DNA of 11,614 nt from JAFDVL01 sp043775925 (GTDB lineage Bacteria; Acidobacteriota; Blastocatellia; RBC074). How positions within the stretch are numbered: the stretch's first letter is position 1; each line of letters opens with the position of its first letter. Location of the stretch: contig JAYVRW010000355.1 in NCBI GenBank assembly GCA_043775925.1, positions 1 through 11,614 on the forward strand, written 5' to 3'. This document shows, one piece after another, positions 1 through 7,822 of this stretch. The position numbers were made by a program, and so were the translations under genes. The notes beneath the pieces were generated by a model. The model had not been told where the DNA came from, ran no database searches, and saw only the letters and a list, made by a program, of their open reading frames with translations.

Positions 1-2
1 CT

Positions 3-41
3 CTCCGTAGTATTGCTCGTTCTATTAAAGGTTTAGCTTAA
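3..41 (+). CDS. possible C-terminal tail of an upstream gene (partial)
   Basis: Reading from base 3 gives an open stretch of 12 codons (LRSIARSIKGLA) ending in TAA at 39-41. That stop overlaps the ATG at 41-43 in a TAATG arrangement, the classic stop-start overlap of translationally coupled genes. This overlap is the only support. Twelve codons are too few to assign a family, and the other two frames hit stops at 8-10 and 34-36. It could be chance. Confidence 0.25.
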   Translation, partial: LRSIARSIKGLA

Positions 42-187
42 TGCTGAAAGGTCACACACAATTCCCAACAGGGAGTGGAATTCAAACAACTATTTCTGCG
101 ATTCCTATTACCCCTAATACTCTCAAGGGCAAACCCTTAACTGTTAAAGTGAAGTGGGAAAATGGTACACCTATTTATTTTGTTTAA
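41..187 (+). CDS. 48-aa hypothetical ORF, in frame with the next gene
   Basis: The ORF runs from ATG at 41 to TAA at 185-187 and encodes 48 residues. The product is rich in Thr, Pro, Ile and Lys with a beta-like pattern, and has no signal peptide, membrane helix or recognisable motif. Its ATG overlaps the preceding stop by one base (TAATG), which suggests coupling to an upstream gene. The downstream membrane-protein ORF is in the same frame, and the 69 bases between the TAA and the ATG at 257 are also open. The two could therefore be parts of one gene split by a nonsense codon. Equally, this could be a gene remnant in a decaying region. I do not recognise it. Confidence 0.3.
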   Translation: MLKGHTQFPTGSGIQTTISAIPITPNTLKGKPLTVKVKWENGTPIYFV

Positions 188-256
188 TACGATGACAATG
201 ATGGGCGAATATCTGCGCTTGACCTGCTCGAATGCATCAATACTCGCCTACGATCA

Positions 257-811
257 ATGTCTGCACCAATAGTGCTTATCACGGGGTTGGCAGTTTCAAT
301 CGCGATTGCCTTTAATGTCAGCAAAGAAACAGCTATCGGTTATTTCCTCATAGGTTTTTTCCTGTCATTTCTAACAGCACTGATGATCCATAAAATAGGT
401 CTTCAGAAAAGACGAGTAACAATCAATTATGAGGATAACGAAGAAGGTCGTCTTGTTACTAAAAATCTGAAAGTTGCAATGAAAGCCTTAGAAAAGGTGG
501 CTCAGATATGGGATTTTTCCAGTCAGCAAAATGTCACGATAAAACCCATTCCATTGCATAAAATCACTTGCGACGTCCCTGCAATTTCATTCTTTGGCAT
601 ACGACCTGAAGTATTTTGGATGCCAGACCAGCTTTATATTTTCACAGGGCGCAAATATCAAACTTATGCCTACACACAGATTATAATCGAAAGCTCAACC
701 TATCGCACTGAGCAAAATGGAAAGCTACCACCTGATGCACGGATACTAGGTCAGCGTTGGTTACATCAGCGTAAAGACGGGCAAGCCGAGCTCTATCAGC
801 AAAGAGCTTAG
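257..811 (+). CDS. two-helix membrane protein with conserved soluble domain, C-terminally truncated
   Basis: The product is 184 aa. Residues about 5-20 and 27-45 are hydrophobic helices, followed by a basic stretch (KRR) and a soluble domain from about residue 54 to 177. The soluble part has a pattern I recall from a widespread domain of unknown function: an acidic 'Y-D/E' start, then a VPAI/F-G block, a 'PDQLYIFTGRKY' block (normally FLPD..L.F.G), and 'PPDARILGQRWLHQRKDGQ'. In relatives as I remember them this last block continues with PDRRF..N..LP and tens more residues. Here the reading instead passes into helicase-derived bases in the wrong frame and stops after AELYQQRA. I infer that the true C-terminus has been lost. 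No strong ribosome-binding site precedes ATG 257, and the frame is open upstream to 188, so the start is uncertain. Function is unknown; this is probably a non-functional remnant. Confidence 0.5.
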   Translation: MSAPIVLITGLAVSIAIAFNVSKETAIGYFLIGFFLSFLTALMIHKIGLQKRRVTINYEDNEEGRLVTKNLKVAMKALEKVAQIWDFSSQQNVTIKPIPLHKITCDVPAISFFGIRPEVFWMPDQLYIFTGRKYQTYAYTQIIIESSTYRTEQNGKLPPDARILGQRWLHQRKDGQAELYQQRA

Positions 812-830
812 AGAAGAGGCAGAACGTCGA

Positions 831-2090
831 ATGCAGGAAGAAGACACCCCTTCCTCAGTTGTTTGTACCAGCACCTTGGAATTAGGCATTGACATTGGGC
901 AGCTTGACCTCGTAGTACAAGTGAATAGTACGGCTTCAGTAAGTTCGTTTGCCCAACGTATTGGACGTAGTGGGCGGCGCATCGGTAACGCCTGTACTAT
1001 GCAGGTTTATTCAACTGATGAAACTCCTCAAACAGGTGCGCCTTTTTATGAAGCGATTCCTTATTTACTACTACAAGCATTAGCAGTGATAGAACTGTTT
1101 CTTGAAAAATGGGTGGAGCCGCCAAGCATTGGGCGGCTTGCTTATAATGTTTTGTATCAGCAAATCATGTCTTATTTGGCTCAAAGGAATGGTGTAGCTC
1201 CGAATACTCTGGTAAGTTTTTTTATGCAATCAGGAGTATTTCCCGATGTTACGGCTGACGATTACGAACTATTGCTACGTCACTTCGCAAGCATAGATCA
1301 CATCGAACAATTGGCGGATGGTAAGTTGATTGTGGGATTAGCAGGCGAAAAGATTCTACGCTCACGTGATTTTTATGCAGTCTTCCAATCACCGCCGGAC
1401 TGGACGGTTTTGCATGGCACAAAAAATCTAGGGATGGTTGCTCCTTCGCCTGATTTGTGTGTAGGGGAAAATTTAATATTGAGTGGACGCACGTGGGAAA
1501 TCATCGAAATCCTTCCGCCGCTAAAACAAGTTCTGGTGAAAGCCGCTGGCAATGCTGAGCGTACATATTTTAGTTCGTCTGGCAATTATGAGATTCATTC
1601 CAGAATTGGACAAAAAATATTGGCACTTCTACAAAGTAATGCTCTGCCAAGCTACCTTTCAGATAGTAGCAGGATTACCCTGACAGAGGCGCAGAAACTA
1701 GCTCAGTCAGTTGGCATTGATCGCCAAATGGTTTTCGAAGTTGAAAATAAGCTGATTATTTTTCATTGGACAGGAACACGCACAGCACGCGCTTTAGTAC
1801 AATTATTGAAACAGTTCGGATTGAACGCTTCATTGTGCAAATTCAGCAGATGGATTATCCAGATTGATTCACCGCTCACGCTATCAGAATTTGCAGATTA
1901 TTTAGCTCAATTGCCACAACAACCCGACAAAGAGCAAGACCTGTCAGAAGTAAACGAAGAAATATTACGCACGCGTAAATTTGACGAATACTTACCAACA
2001 GCTTTACTTCGTAAGCGTGCCGCCAAAGAATATTTTAATTTTGAGGAAGCTAGAAAAGTAATGGCTAGTATTGCTCATTCGCTGTCTTGA
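831..2090 (+). pseudogene. Lhr-like DEAD/DEAH helicase, C-terminal fragment
   Basis: The ORF has 419 codons from ATG 831. The helicase-like reading extends upstream in frame to about 793 (SISKELREEAERR, the conserved block before motif V), and the frame is open only to the TAG at 747-749. Visible parts are helicase motif V (C12-TSTLELGIDIG-23) and motif VI (QRIGRSGRR, residues 42-50). These are followed by the Lhr-type C-terminal region with the 'LILSGRTWEIIEI' beta segment. Missing are motifs Q, I (Walker A), Ia, II (DExH), III and IV, so RecA domain 1 and part of RecA domain 2 are absent. ATP hydrolysis cannot be expected. Intact Lhr-like helicases act in nucleic-acid repair, and compact versions recur in phage-defence islands such as BREX (BrxHII). 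Any defence link here is inference. The 5' break lies at the join with the preceding truncated ORF, which points to a deletion. Confidence 0.7.
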
Positions 2091-2100
2091 AGCCTATAAA
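2071..2100 (+). promoter_or_regulatory. weak sigma-70-like promoter candidate upstream of glyS
   Basis: TTGCTC (2071-2076) and TATAAA (2095-2100) are separated by 18 bp, about 120 bp upstream of the glycyl-tRNA synthetase start. The -10 matches 5 of 6 consensus bases but the -35 only 3 of 6. Position is the main argument, since the synthetase follows a broken gene and needs its own promoter. Confidence 0.2.
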
Positions 2101-2215
2101 ATAGTAGCGGCTCATGGCTTATTTCCCACGATAGAAGTTCAGCATTTCCAAGCATTGTGCTAATATCTCGCGGTTTCATCTCGCCCCAGATTTTTATTCG
2201 TACGAGGCATCAAAA

Positions 2216-3931
2216 ATGGCAGCATCAAGCTTGGAAAAAATTGTTAGTTTGTGTAAACGACGCGGATTTATTTTCCCGAATTCCGAAATTTATGGCGGAC
2301 TCGGTTCAACGTGGGATTACGGTCCGCTCGGCGTCGAATTAAAAAATAACGTCAAACGTGCCTGGTGGAGTGCTGTCGTTTATAACCGCGAAGATATGGA
2401 AGGTCAGGACGCCGCCATCATCATGAATCGTCTGGTCTGGCGGTACTCAGGTCACGAAGCGACGTTTTCTGATCCGTTGGTGGATTGCAAGGAATGCGGC
2501 AAACGTTCGCGTGCCGATCATTTGATTGACGGCAAATGCGGAAGCTGTGGCTCGACCAATTTGACGGAACCGCGCAATTTTAATTTGATGTTCAAGACGA
2601 CGATTGGCCCCGTAGATAATGACGACAACATTGCCTATTTACGGCCTGAAACGGCGCAGGGAATTTTTGCGAATTTCGCCAATGTCCAACAATCCATGCG
2701 CCGCAAGCTCCCGTTCGGCGTCGCGCAAATCGGCAAGGCTTTTCGCAACGAAATCACGCCGGGAAATTTCACTTTCCGCACCCGTGAATTCGAGCAGATG
2801 GAAATTGAATATTTCTGTAAGCCTCCGCAATTTTTGCAGGAAGGCGAAAAGAACGACGAAGAACTGCACGCCGAATGGGTCGAGCAACGATTCAACTGGT
2901 ACGTCAACCTCGGCATTCCTGCTGAAAAAATTCTCAAGCGCGAACAGTTGAAAGAGGAACTCGCCCACTACGCCAAAGCGACCGTTGATTTGGAATATCG
3001 CTTTCCCGGCTCGCTCGGTTTCAGCGAACTCGAAGGCATCGCGAACCGGCAGGATTACGATTTGTCCGCGCACAGCCGCGACATTCCTGAAGCAGATTTA
3101 CAACGCTTGAAATTAACTGCGAACACGGACACGACGGCGAAGCTGGATTATTTTGACGAAGCGGCGATTGATCCGGCGACGGGCAAAAAAGGCGTGCGCT
3201 ATGTGCCGTATGTAATTGAGCCATCGGCGGGTGCAGACCGCGCTACACTCGCGTTTTTGTGCGAAGCCTACAACGAAGAAATCGTCAAAGAACCGACGGC
3301 TGAAGTGCTGGCTCCACTACGTGAAAGCATCGCGGCGGCTCGCAAAAATATTGACAAAAAAATCAATGAAGCAGAAAAGGCAGCAGCGAAAGGCGAAGCC
3401 GTAAATCCAACGGCTGAGCAATTGAAAACCATTAATGAAGCGTTAGAAAAAGCGGATGTCGGATTGCCACAAACTCTGCTTGACGTGGAAGAAGCCTGTG
3501 CTTTGCCCGGCGCAGATCGCGTCGAATTGCTCAAGAAAGTTCGACCGATTATTGCTAAATTGTGTGACGAATATACGCGGGTTGTGCTGAAGTTAAATCC
3601 ACAACTTTCTCCGATTAAAGTCGCCGTTTTCCCGCTCAAGAAAAACGAACCGCGCATTGTGGAAGTTGCTAAGAAAATCAAAAATGATCTACAACCGCTG
3701 ATGCGTGCGGTGTATGACGACTCCGCAGGGATTGGAAAACTCTATCGTCGGCAGGACGAAATCGGAACGCCATTTTGCATCACCGTAGATTTTGATACGC
3801 TCGGTGAAGGCAAAGATGAAAATTCTGAAGCACTGAAAGGAACGGTCACGCTGCGAGATCGTGATTCGATGCAGCAGGAACGTATCGCTATTGATGAGCT
3901 TGAAAGTTATCTGCTGAAGCGGTTAAGGTAG
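2216..3931 (+). CDS. glyS: glycyl-tRNA synthetase (single-chain alpha2 type)
   Basis: This cytosolic class II enzyme charges tRNA-Gly with glycine using ATP. The product is 571 aa, of the single-polypeptide kind rather than the GlyQ/GlyS two-subunit kind. Visible features are the N-terminal IYGGLGSTWDYGPLG block (25-39), a zinc-type Cys set (C91, C94, C108, C111), RPETAQGIF (143-151), motif 2 starting FRNEI (176), the glycine-pocket ELEGIANRQDYDL (271-283), motif 3 GADRATLAFL (339-348), and an anticodon-binding domain from about 455 to the end. A GAGG at 2204-2207 lies 8 bases before ATG 2216 and supports this start. Between motif 3 and the anticodon domain lies an Ala/Lys/Glu-rich insert of roughly 90 residues, predicted helical; this makes the protein longer than the 460-510 aa common in bacteria. 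uppP follows 64 bp downstream on the same strand. Catalytic motifs look intact. Confidence 0.97.
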   Translation: MAASSLEKIVSLCKRRGFIFPNSEIYGGLGSTWDYGPLGVELKNNVKRAWWSAVVYNREDMEGQDAAIIMNRLVWRYSGHEATFSDPLVDCKECGKRSRADHLIDGKCGSCGSTNLTEPRNFNLMFKTTIGPVDNDDNIAYLRPETAQGIFANFANVQQSMRRKLPFGVAQIGKAFRNEITPGNFTFRTREFEQMEIEYFCKPPQFLQEGEKNDEELHAEWVEQRFNWYVNLGIPAEKILKREQLKEELAHYAKATVDLEYRFPGSLGFSELEGIANRQDYDLSAHSRDIPEADLQRLKLTANTDTTAKLDYFDEAAIDPATGKKGVRYVPYVIEPSAGADRATLAFLCEAYNEEIVKEPTAEVLAPLRESIAAARKNIDKKINEAEKAAAKGEAVNPTAEQLKTINEALEKADVGLPQTLLDVEEACALPGADRVELLKKVRPIIAKLCDEYTRVVLKLNPQLSPIKVAVFPLKKNEPRIVEVAKKIKNDLQPLMRAVYDDSAGIGKLYRRQDEIGTPFCITVDFDTLGEGKDENSEALKGTVTLRDRDSMQQERIAIDELESYLLKRLR

Positions 3932-3995
3932 CCTCTTAGTTTTCTCGTAACGGCAAATCGTAAATAATAATTTCCTGTCCCCTGGAAACCCACTA

Positions 3996-4856
3996 ATGAA
4001 TTTAATCCACGCAATCCTCCTCGGCATCGTGCAAGGTCTGACTGAATTTATTCCTGTCAGCAGCAGCGCACATTTAATTCTGGCAGAAAAACTCATGGGG
4101 ATTGATCGCTTCATGACGCCAGAACAGATGACTGCCTTCACTGCTGTCATTCAGCTTGGCACTTTGGCAGCGGTGATCATTTATTTCTTCAACGATATTT
4201 TGAGCATCACGTTTGGCTTCATTGCCGGGAATCTGGCGTTCCTGCAATCGGGTCGAAACAGCGGTTCGCAAAACGGCGCCAAAATGGGGTGGCTGATTAT
4301 TCTTGGCACCATTCCAGCCGTCGTAGTGGGCTTACTCTTCAAAAAAATAATTGAAGGAACCTTCACAAAAAATTTATATGTCATCGGCTTCAGCGTCGTG
4401 ATTTGGGCGCTTTTATTACTCGCCGCAGAAATTTTAGGCGCACGAAGACGCGGCATGAATGAGCTGACCTGGGGCGATGCTTTGATCGTTGGTATCGCAC
4501 AGATTTTCTCACTGATTCCAGGTTCATCACGTTCCGGGACGACGATAACAGGTGCACTGGCAACTGGCTTGACACGTGAAGCCGCCGCTCGTTTTTCGTT
4601 TCTGCTCTCGATTCCGGTAATTTTCGGCAGTGGGTTATTGGAGATGAAGGAGCTTTACAAAACCGGTCTACACGGTATCGGCGTCACCAATTTAGTCGTC
4701 GCGACGATTATTTCCGGTCTTGTTGGCTACGCCAGCATTGCATTTCTGATTAGTTATTTAAGAAGGAATTCGACCTTTGTCTTTATTGGGTATCGTTTGA
4801 TTATTGGCGTTGCGATCCTGGCTTTGGTCTATAGTGGAGTGGTGAACCCCCAATAA
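3996..4856 (+). CDS. uppP: undecaprenyl-diphosphate phosphatase (UppP/BacA)
   Basis: This integral membrane enzyme removes a phosphate from undecaprenyl diphosphate to recycle the lipid carrier for peptidoglycan and other envelope polymers; overproduction is known to give bacitracin resistance. The 286-aa length fits the family. The first signature is QGLTEFIPVSSSAHL (13-27) with the (E/Q)xxxE pair Q13/E17 and H26. The second is the P-loop-like IPGSSRSGTTI (174-184) with R179. Hydrophobic helices fill the rest, ending with a C-terminal helix rich in Val, Ile and Leu. The ribosome-binding site is weak (GGA at 3984-3986). The gene lies 64 bp after glyS on the same strand and may be co-transcribed. 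Its TAA at 4854-4856 is only 2 bp from the stop of the convergent NUDIX gene. I see no terminator hairpin there, so the two transcripts probably overlap. Confidence 0.97.
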   Translation: MNLIHAILLGIVQGLTEFIPVSSSAHLILAEKLMGIDRFMTPEQMTAFTAVIQLGTLAAVIIYFFNDILSITFGFIAGNLAFLQSGRNSGSQNGAKMGWLIILGTIPAVVVGLLFKKIIEGTFTKNLYVIGFSVVIWALLLLAAEILGARRRGMNELTWGDALIVGIAQIFSLIPGSSRSGTTITGALATGLTREAAARFSFLLSIPVIFGSGLLEMKELYKTGLHGIGVTNLVVATIISGLVGYASIAFLISYLRRNSTFVFIGYRLIIGVAILALVYSGVVNPQ

Positions 4857-4858
4857 TT

Positions 4859-5500
4859 TTATCGTTGCTTGAACGAATATAATTTCGCCGGACGATGTGC
4901 GCCATCCGTCCTCACTTCATTCAATTCTTTAATCTCGCCCTGCGCCAGAATTTTCTTGCGGAAGTTACGCTTATCTACCGGTTTTTGCAGAATGATTTCG
5001 TAAACTCGTTGTAGTTCTGACAAGGTGAATTTAGAACGCAATAATTCAAAGCCAACCGTCGTCCATTCAATTTTATTGCGCAATCGCCACACCGCATAAT
5101 CAAGAATTTTCCCATGGTCAAATGCTAAGGCAGGCGGATTGAAAACCGAATGCCATTCAGCCGCCGCCGCATCTGAACCCGCGACTACTTTCTGTTGTTC
5201 GCTATCAACCAGTGCAAAATAGGCAACACTGATCACTCTGCCACGGGGATCGCGGTTTGGCTCTCCGAACGTGAAAAGCTGTTCGAGATACACATTTTTC
5301 ACCCCAACTTCTTCCTGTAATTCGCGCGCCGCCGCCGCTTCTAACGATTCGTCAATATCTACAAATCCGCCCGGCAAGGCCCATTGCCCCTCGAACGGTT
5401 CCAGCTCACGGCGAATCAACAACACCTGCAAATCATTCTTTGCAATCGTGAAAATAATTAAATCTACTGTTACTGATGGGCGGGGATATTCTTTCGTCAT
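4859..5500 (-). CDS. NUDIX hydrolase with C-terminal winged-helix domain (NrtR/ADP-ribose pyrophosphatase-like)
   Basis: The product is 213 aa. A complete Nudix box is present: G45-x5-E51-x7-R59-E60-L-Q-E63-E64-V-G66-V, so the metal-binding glutamates needed to cleave nucleoside diphosphate-X compounds are intact. The domain starts with a typical beta strand (VTVDLIIFTI) and LPGGFVD. The C-terminal part (about 150-213; FTLSELQRVYEIIL to RPAKLYSF) matches the winged-helix tail of the NrtR-like group. Some members of that group regulate NAD genes by sensing ADP-ribose and others are plain hydrolases. Because the Nudix box is intact, enzyme activity or a dual role are both possible. It is the last gene of the minus-strand run, starting 13 bp after the stop of the secreted helical protein. 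No clear Shine-Dalgarno precedes the ATG, so it may depend on upstream translation. No NAD genes are visible nearby to support an NrtR role. Confidence 0.88.
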   Translation of the reverse strand: MTKEYPRPSVTVDLIIFTIAKNDLQVLLIRRELEPFEGQWALPGGFVDIDESLEAAAARELQEEVGVKNVYLEQLFTFGEPNRDPRGRVISVAYFALVDSEQQKVVAGSDAAAAEWHSVFNPPALAFDHGKILDYAVWRLRNKIEWTTVGFELLRSKFTLSELQRVYEIILQKPVDKRNFRKKILAQGEIKELNEVRTDGAHRPAKLYSFKQR

Positions 5501-5513
5501 GTCGCAAGAAGCA

Positions 5514-6257
5514 TCAATTAATCTTTAGTTGTTCTAAAGCTGCAACCCTTGATTTGAGGTGGTCGTCATGAAATCGAATTTTTTCAAGATTTTCTAATTG
5601 AAAGTTCACCCAATCTTGTGGATTCCATTCTTTAGGAACTTGCCCCTCAATGATTTTTCTTGCCTTGCTAACGTATCCTGCTGCACGTTTTATATCAGGA
5701 TAGAATCCCACCATGACTCCATCACTTATGTATCTTGCAAGGCGAATACTATGGTAAGCATCATCTGGAAATTTTTCGATAAAGGAATCGAACGCTGTCA
5801 TCAAATTATCTAAATTGGCTTGATTTGGTTCTTGTGTATAAATCTTCTCGGCTTCCTCACGCTTGTCATAAGCAGTTTTCAGTTCTAGACGCTTCGAATA
5901 CTTACGCATCCCTTCAACCCAATCACAACATCGAACTTCATCATCTGCGTACGGCCATCTCTTGAAAAAGACTTCTGCTAGTGCTTTCTTTTTTTCTTGA
6001 TTTTTTTCGTTATAAAATTCATTTACTATTTTTAGAGCCTCTTCCCGTTCGCTAACAGGAACCTGCATGCTTTTATAAATTTCTGCTAACTTTTCGGTAC
6101 TTTTCTTTTTATCTTTTTCTTCGTACGCCTCTTTAAATCGTCTTTTCAGTTCTTCCTCGGAGGGATAATTATTGATAGTATTTTGTCCAAGTGACGAACT
6201 TGCAGTGATCCCTAAAAAAAGCACTAACAAGATAAAGTTTCTTAGGACTGCGTTCAT
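5514..6257 (-). CDS. secreted helical (TPR-like) protein of unknown function
   Basis: The product is 247 aa. It begins with a clear Sec signal peptide: a short N-region with R6, a hydrophobic stretch from about 8 to 17, and likely cleavage after SSSLGQ near residue 25. The mature part is highly charged and alpha-helical (Lys/Glu-rich at 32-95). Repeating helix pairs such as 'EEAEKIYTQEPNQANLDNLMTAFDSFIEKFPDDA' resemble tetratricopeptide-like solenoids. A vicinal CC at about 109-110 precedes DWVEGMRKY. I recognise no family. The gene is visibly richer in A/T than the cbs and NUDIX genes on either side, which hints at separate origin or relaxed selection. It begins 42 bp after cbs ends and ends 13 bp before the NUDIX gene, so it is probably co-transcribed with both. 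The ribosome-binding site before its ATG is poor. The product is likely periplasmic or extracellular. Confidence 0.75.
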   Translation of the reverse strand: MNAVLRNFILLVLFLGITASSSLGQNTINNYPSEEELKRRFKEAYEEKDKKKSTEKLAEIYKSMQVPVSEREEALKIVNEFYNEKNQEKKKALAEVFFKRWPYADDEVRCCDWVEGMRKYSKRLELKTAYDKREEAEKIYTQEPNQANLDNLMTAFDSFIEKFPDDAYHSIRLARYISDGVMVGFYPDIKRAAGYVSKARKIIEGQVPKEWNPQDWVNFQLENLEKIRFHDDHLKSRVAALEQLKIN

Positions 6258-6299
6258 AACTTCACAAAAATCTTGGTTCTATCCAGGAGTAATTTTACC

Positions 6300-7661
6300 T
6301 TACGCTTGTAAATCAAGTACATCGTGCCTGGTAATAATGCCGACGATGCGACCGTATTCTTCGACTAAAATCGCGGGAGAATTTTTTAAATATTTTGTGG
6401 CGCGTTCCGCTTCAACAGTTTCATTCACGACCGGAAACGGGGCGTCCATGATTTCGCTGACCGAGGCCTGCAAAAGTTCACGATTACTTAACAGCTTCGC
6501 CATCAGGCGACCTTCGCGCAGGCTGCCAACCGAGTTGCCATCATCAATCACCGGAATTTGAGAAAGCCCGTGTGAGTCCATCAATTGCAACGCTTCACTG
6601 ACCTTGTGATCGGAACTGGCGGAAATTAAACGCGGAATTTTTTCCGTGCCCTTCATCTCGTTCAGCAAACCAACCGTCATCCGCTCAAAGCCCAGCAATC
6701 GTTTTTCCTTCATCCATTCATCAGATAAAAATTTCGTCAAATAGCGCTCGCCCGTATCGCAAACAATGAAGACAATCACATCGTCTTCATTCGCAGTTTC
6801 GGCGACTTTCAAAGCAGCGGCGGCAATTGTACCCGCACTACCCCCGCAGAAAATTCCTTCTTCACGTCCCAACCTTCGCGCGACATTGAAGGAATCGCGG
6901 TCAGTCACATTCAGGATTTCATCAATGTATTTGAAATGAACATTATCGTGGATCGTATCCTGCCCGATACCTTCGACCAGATACGGCGTAGCCTCCATCA
7001 AATGTCCGCTTTCCTTATACGTTTTGAAAACCGAGCCAAACGGATCGGCTCCAATAACTTTGATCTTGGGATTTTTTTCTTTGAGGTAGCGCCCCGTTCC
7101 GCTGATCGTCCCGCCCGTTCCGATCCCGGAAACAAAATGTGTAATGCGCCCTTCAGTTTGTTCCCACAGCTCAGGGCCGGTAGTTAAATAATGCGCTTCA
7201 GGATTGGCGGGATTACCATACTGAAATGTCATCATCGCATTCGGAGTTTCCTGCGTAATGCGACGCGCTACATTCAAATAATGATCCGGTGAATCGTGCT
7301 TGGCTGCCGCCGGAACGACGACGACATCGGCTCCGAGCGCTTTTAAATAATGAACCTTTTCCTGACTGGCTTTTTCGGTCATCACAAATACGCAACGATA
7401 GCCCTTGATCGCACAGGCTAAGGCAAGTCCGATGCCTGTATTTCCACTCGTCGCTTCAACCACAGTGCCGCCAGGTTTGAGTTCGCCCGAACGTTCAGCC
7501 CGTTCAATCATCGCCAGCCCGATGCGATCTTTGACGCTGCCGCCAGGATTATGTGATTCCATTTTCGCCAGGACTAATGGCTTCAGTCCCTTGGTTAATT
7601 TATTTAATTTGACCAGCGGAGTGTGTCCGATTAATTCGAGAATATTATTTTTATAATTCAT
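6300..7661 (-). CDS. cbs: cystathionine beta-synthase (PLP enzyme with tandem CBS domains)
   Basis: The enzyme condenses serine with homocysteine to cystathionine (transsulfuration); cysteine-synthase activity is the main alternative. The product is 453 aa from the ATG at 7661, which has GGAG 9 bases upstream. A TTG 15 bases further out (7676) is also in frame but overlaps that GGAG, so I prefer the ATG. The PLP lysine is K44 in NPGGSVKDR. The substrate loop TSGNTG is at 71-76 and the PLP phosphate-binding loop GTGGTISGTG at 181-190. The stretch from NPEAHYLTTGPELW to THFVSGIGTGGT reads as CBS rather than CysK. From about residue 330 to the end there are two CBS repeats (VSEALQLMDSHGLSQIPVID and the segment ending GRIVGIITRHDVLDL), an adenosyl-ligand-type regulatory module. 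It is the first gene of a minus-strand run with the secreted helical protein and the NUDIX gene. No cystathionine gamma-lyase gene is present in the window. Confidence 0.94.
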   Translation of the reverse strand: MNYKNNILELIGHTPLVKLNKLTKGLKPLVLAKMESHNPGGSVKDRIGLAMIERAERSGELKPGGTVVEATSGNTGIGLALACAIKGYRCVFVMTEKASQEKVHYLKALGADVVVVPAAAKHDSPDHYLNVARRITQETPNAMMTFQYGNPANPEAHYLTTGPELWEQTEGRITHFVSGIGTGGTISGTGRYLKEKNPKIKVIGADPFGSVFKTYKESGHLMEATPYLVEGIGQDTIHDNVHFKYIDEILNVTDRDSFNVARRLGREEGIFCGGSAGTIAAAALKVAETANEDDVIVFIVCDTGERYLTKFLSDEWMKEKRLLGFERMTVGLLNEMKGTEKIPRLISASSDHKVSEALQLMDSHGLSQIPVIDDGNSVGSLREGRLMAKLLSNRELLQASVSEIMDAPFPVVNETVEAERATKYLKNSPAILVEEYGRIVGIITRHDVLDLQA

Positions 7662-7822
7662 TGAAGCTGACTCCAAACACTGTTGGCCGGAAAAATTGTA
7701 AGTCGAAAAATCCAGCGTTAATAATCAGCGTCATAGTAAGCTGAAGTGGATTGTTGCGCTACTGTTTTGTGTGTCAGAAAAAACAAGGCGGGTGATTGAC
7801 AGTTCAAAAATATTACGCAGAA

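Noticed and set aside
2639..3073. 144-aa minus-strand ORF within glyS
   Set aside because: It is a shadow of the glycyl-tRNA synthetase frame, with composition explained by antisense of that gene.
7662..7676. Upstream TTG start for cystathionine beta-synthase
   Set aside because: It overlaps the GGAG that serves the ATG at 7661, and family proteins begin close to that ATG.
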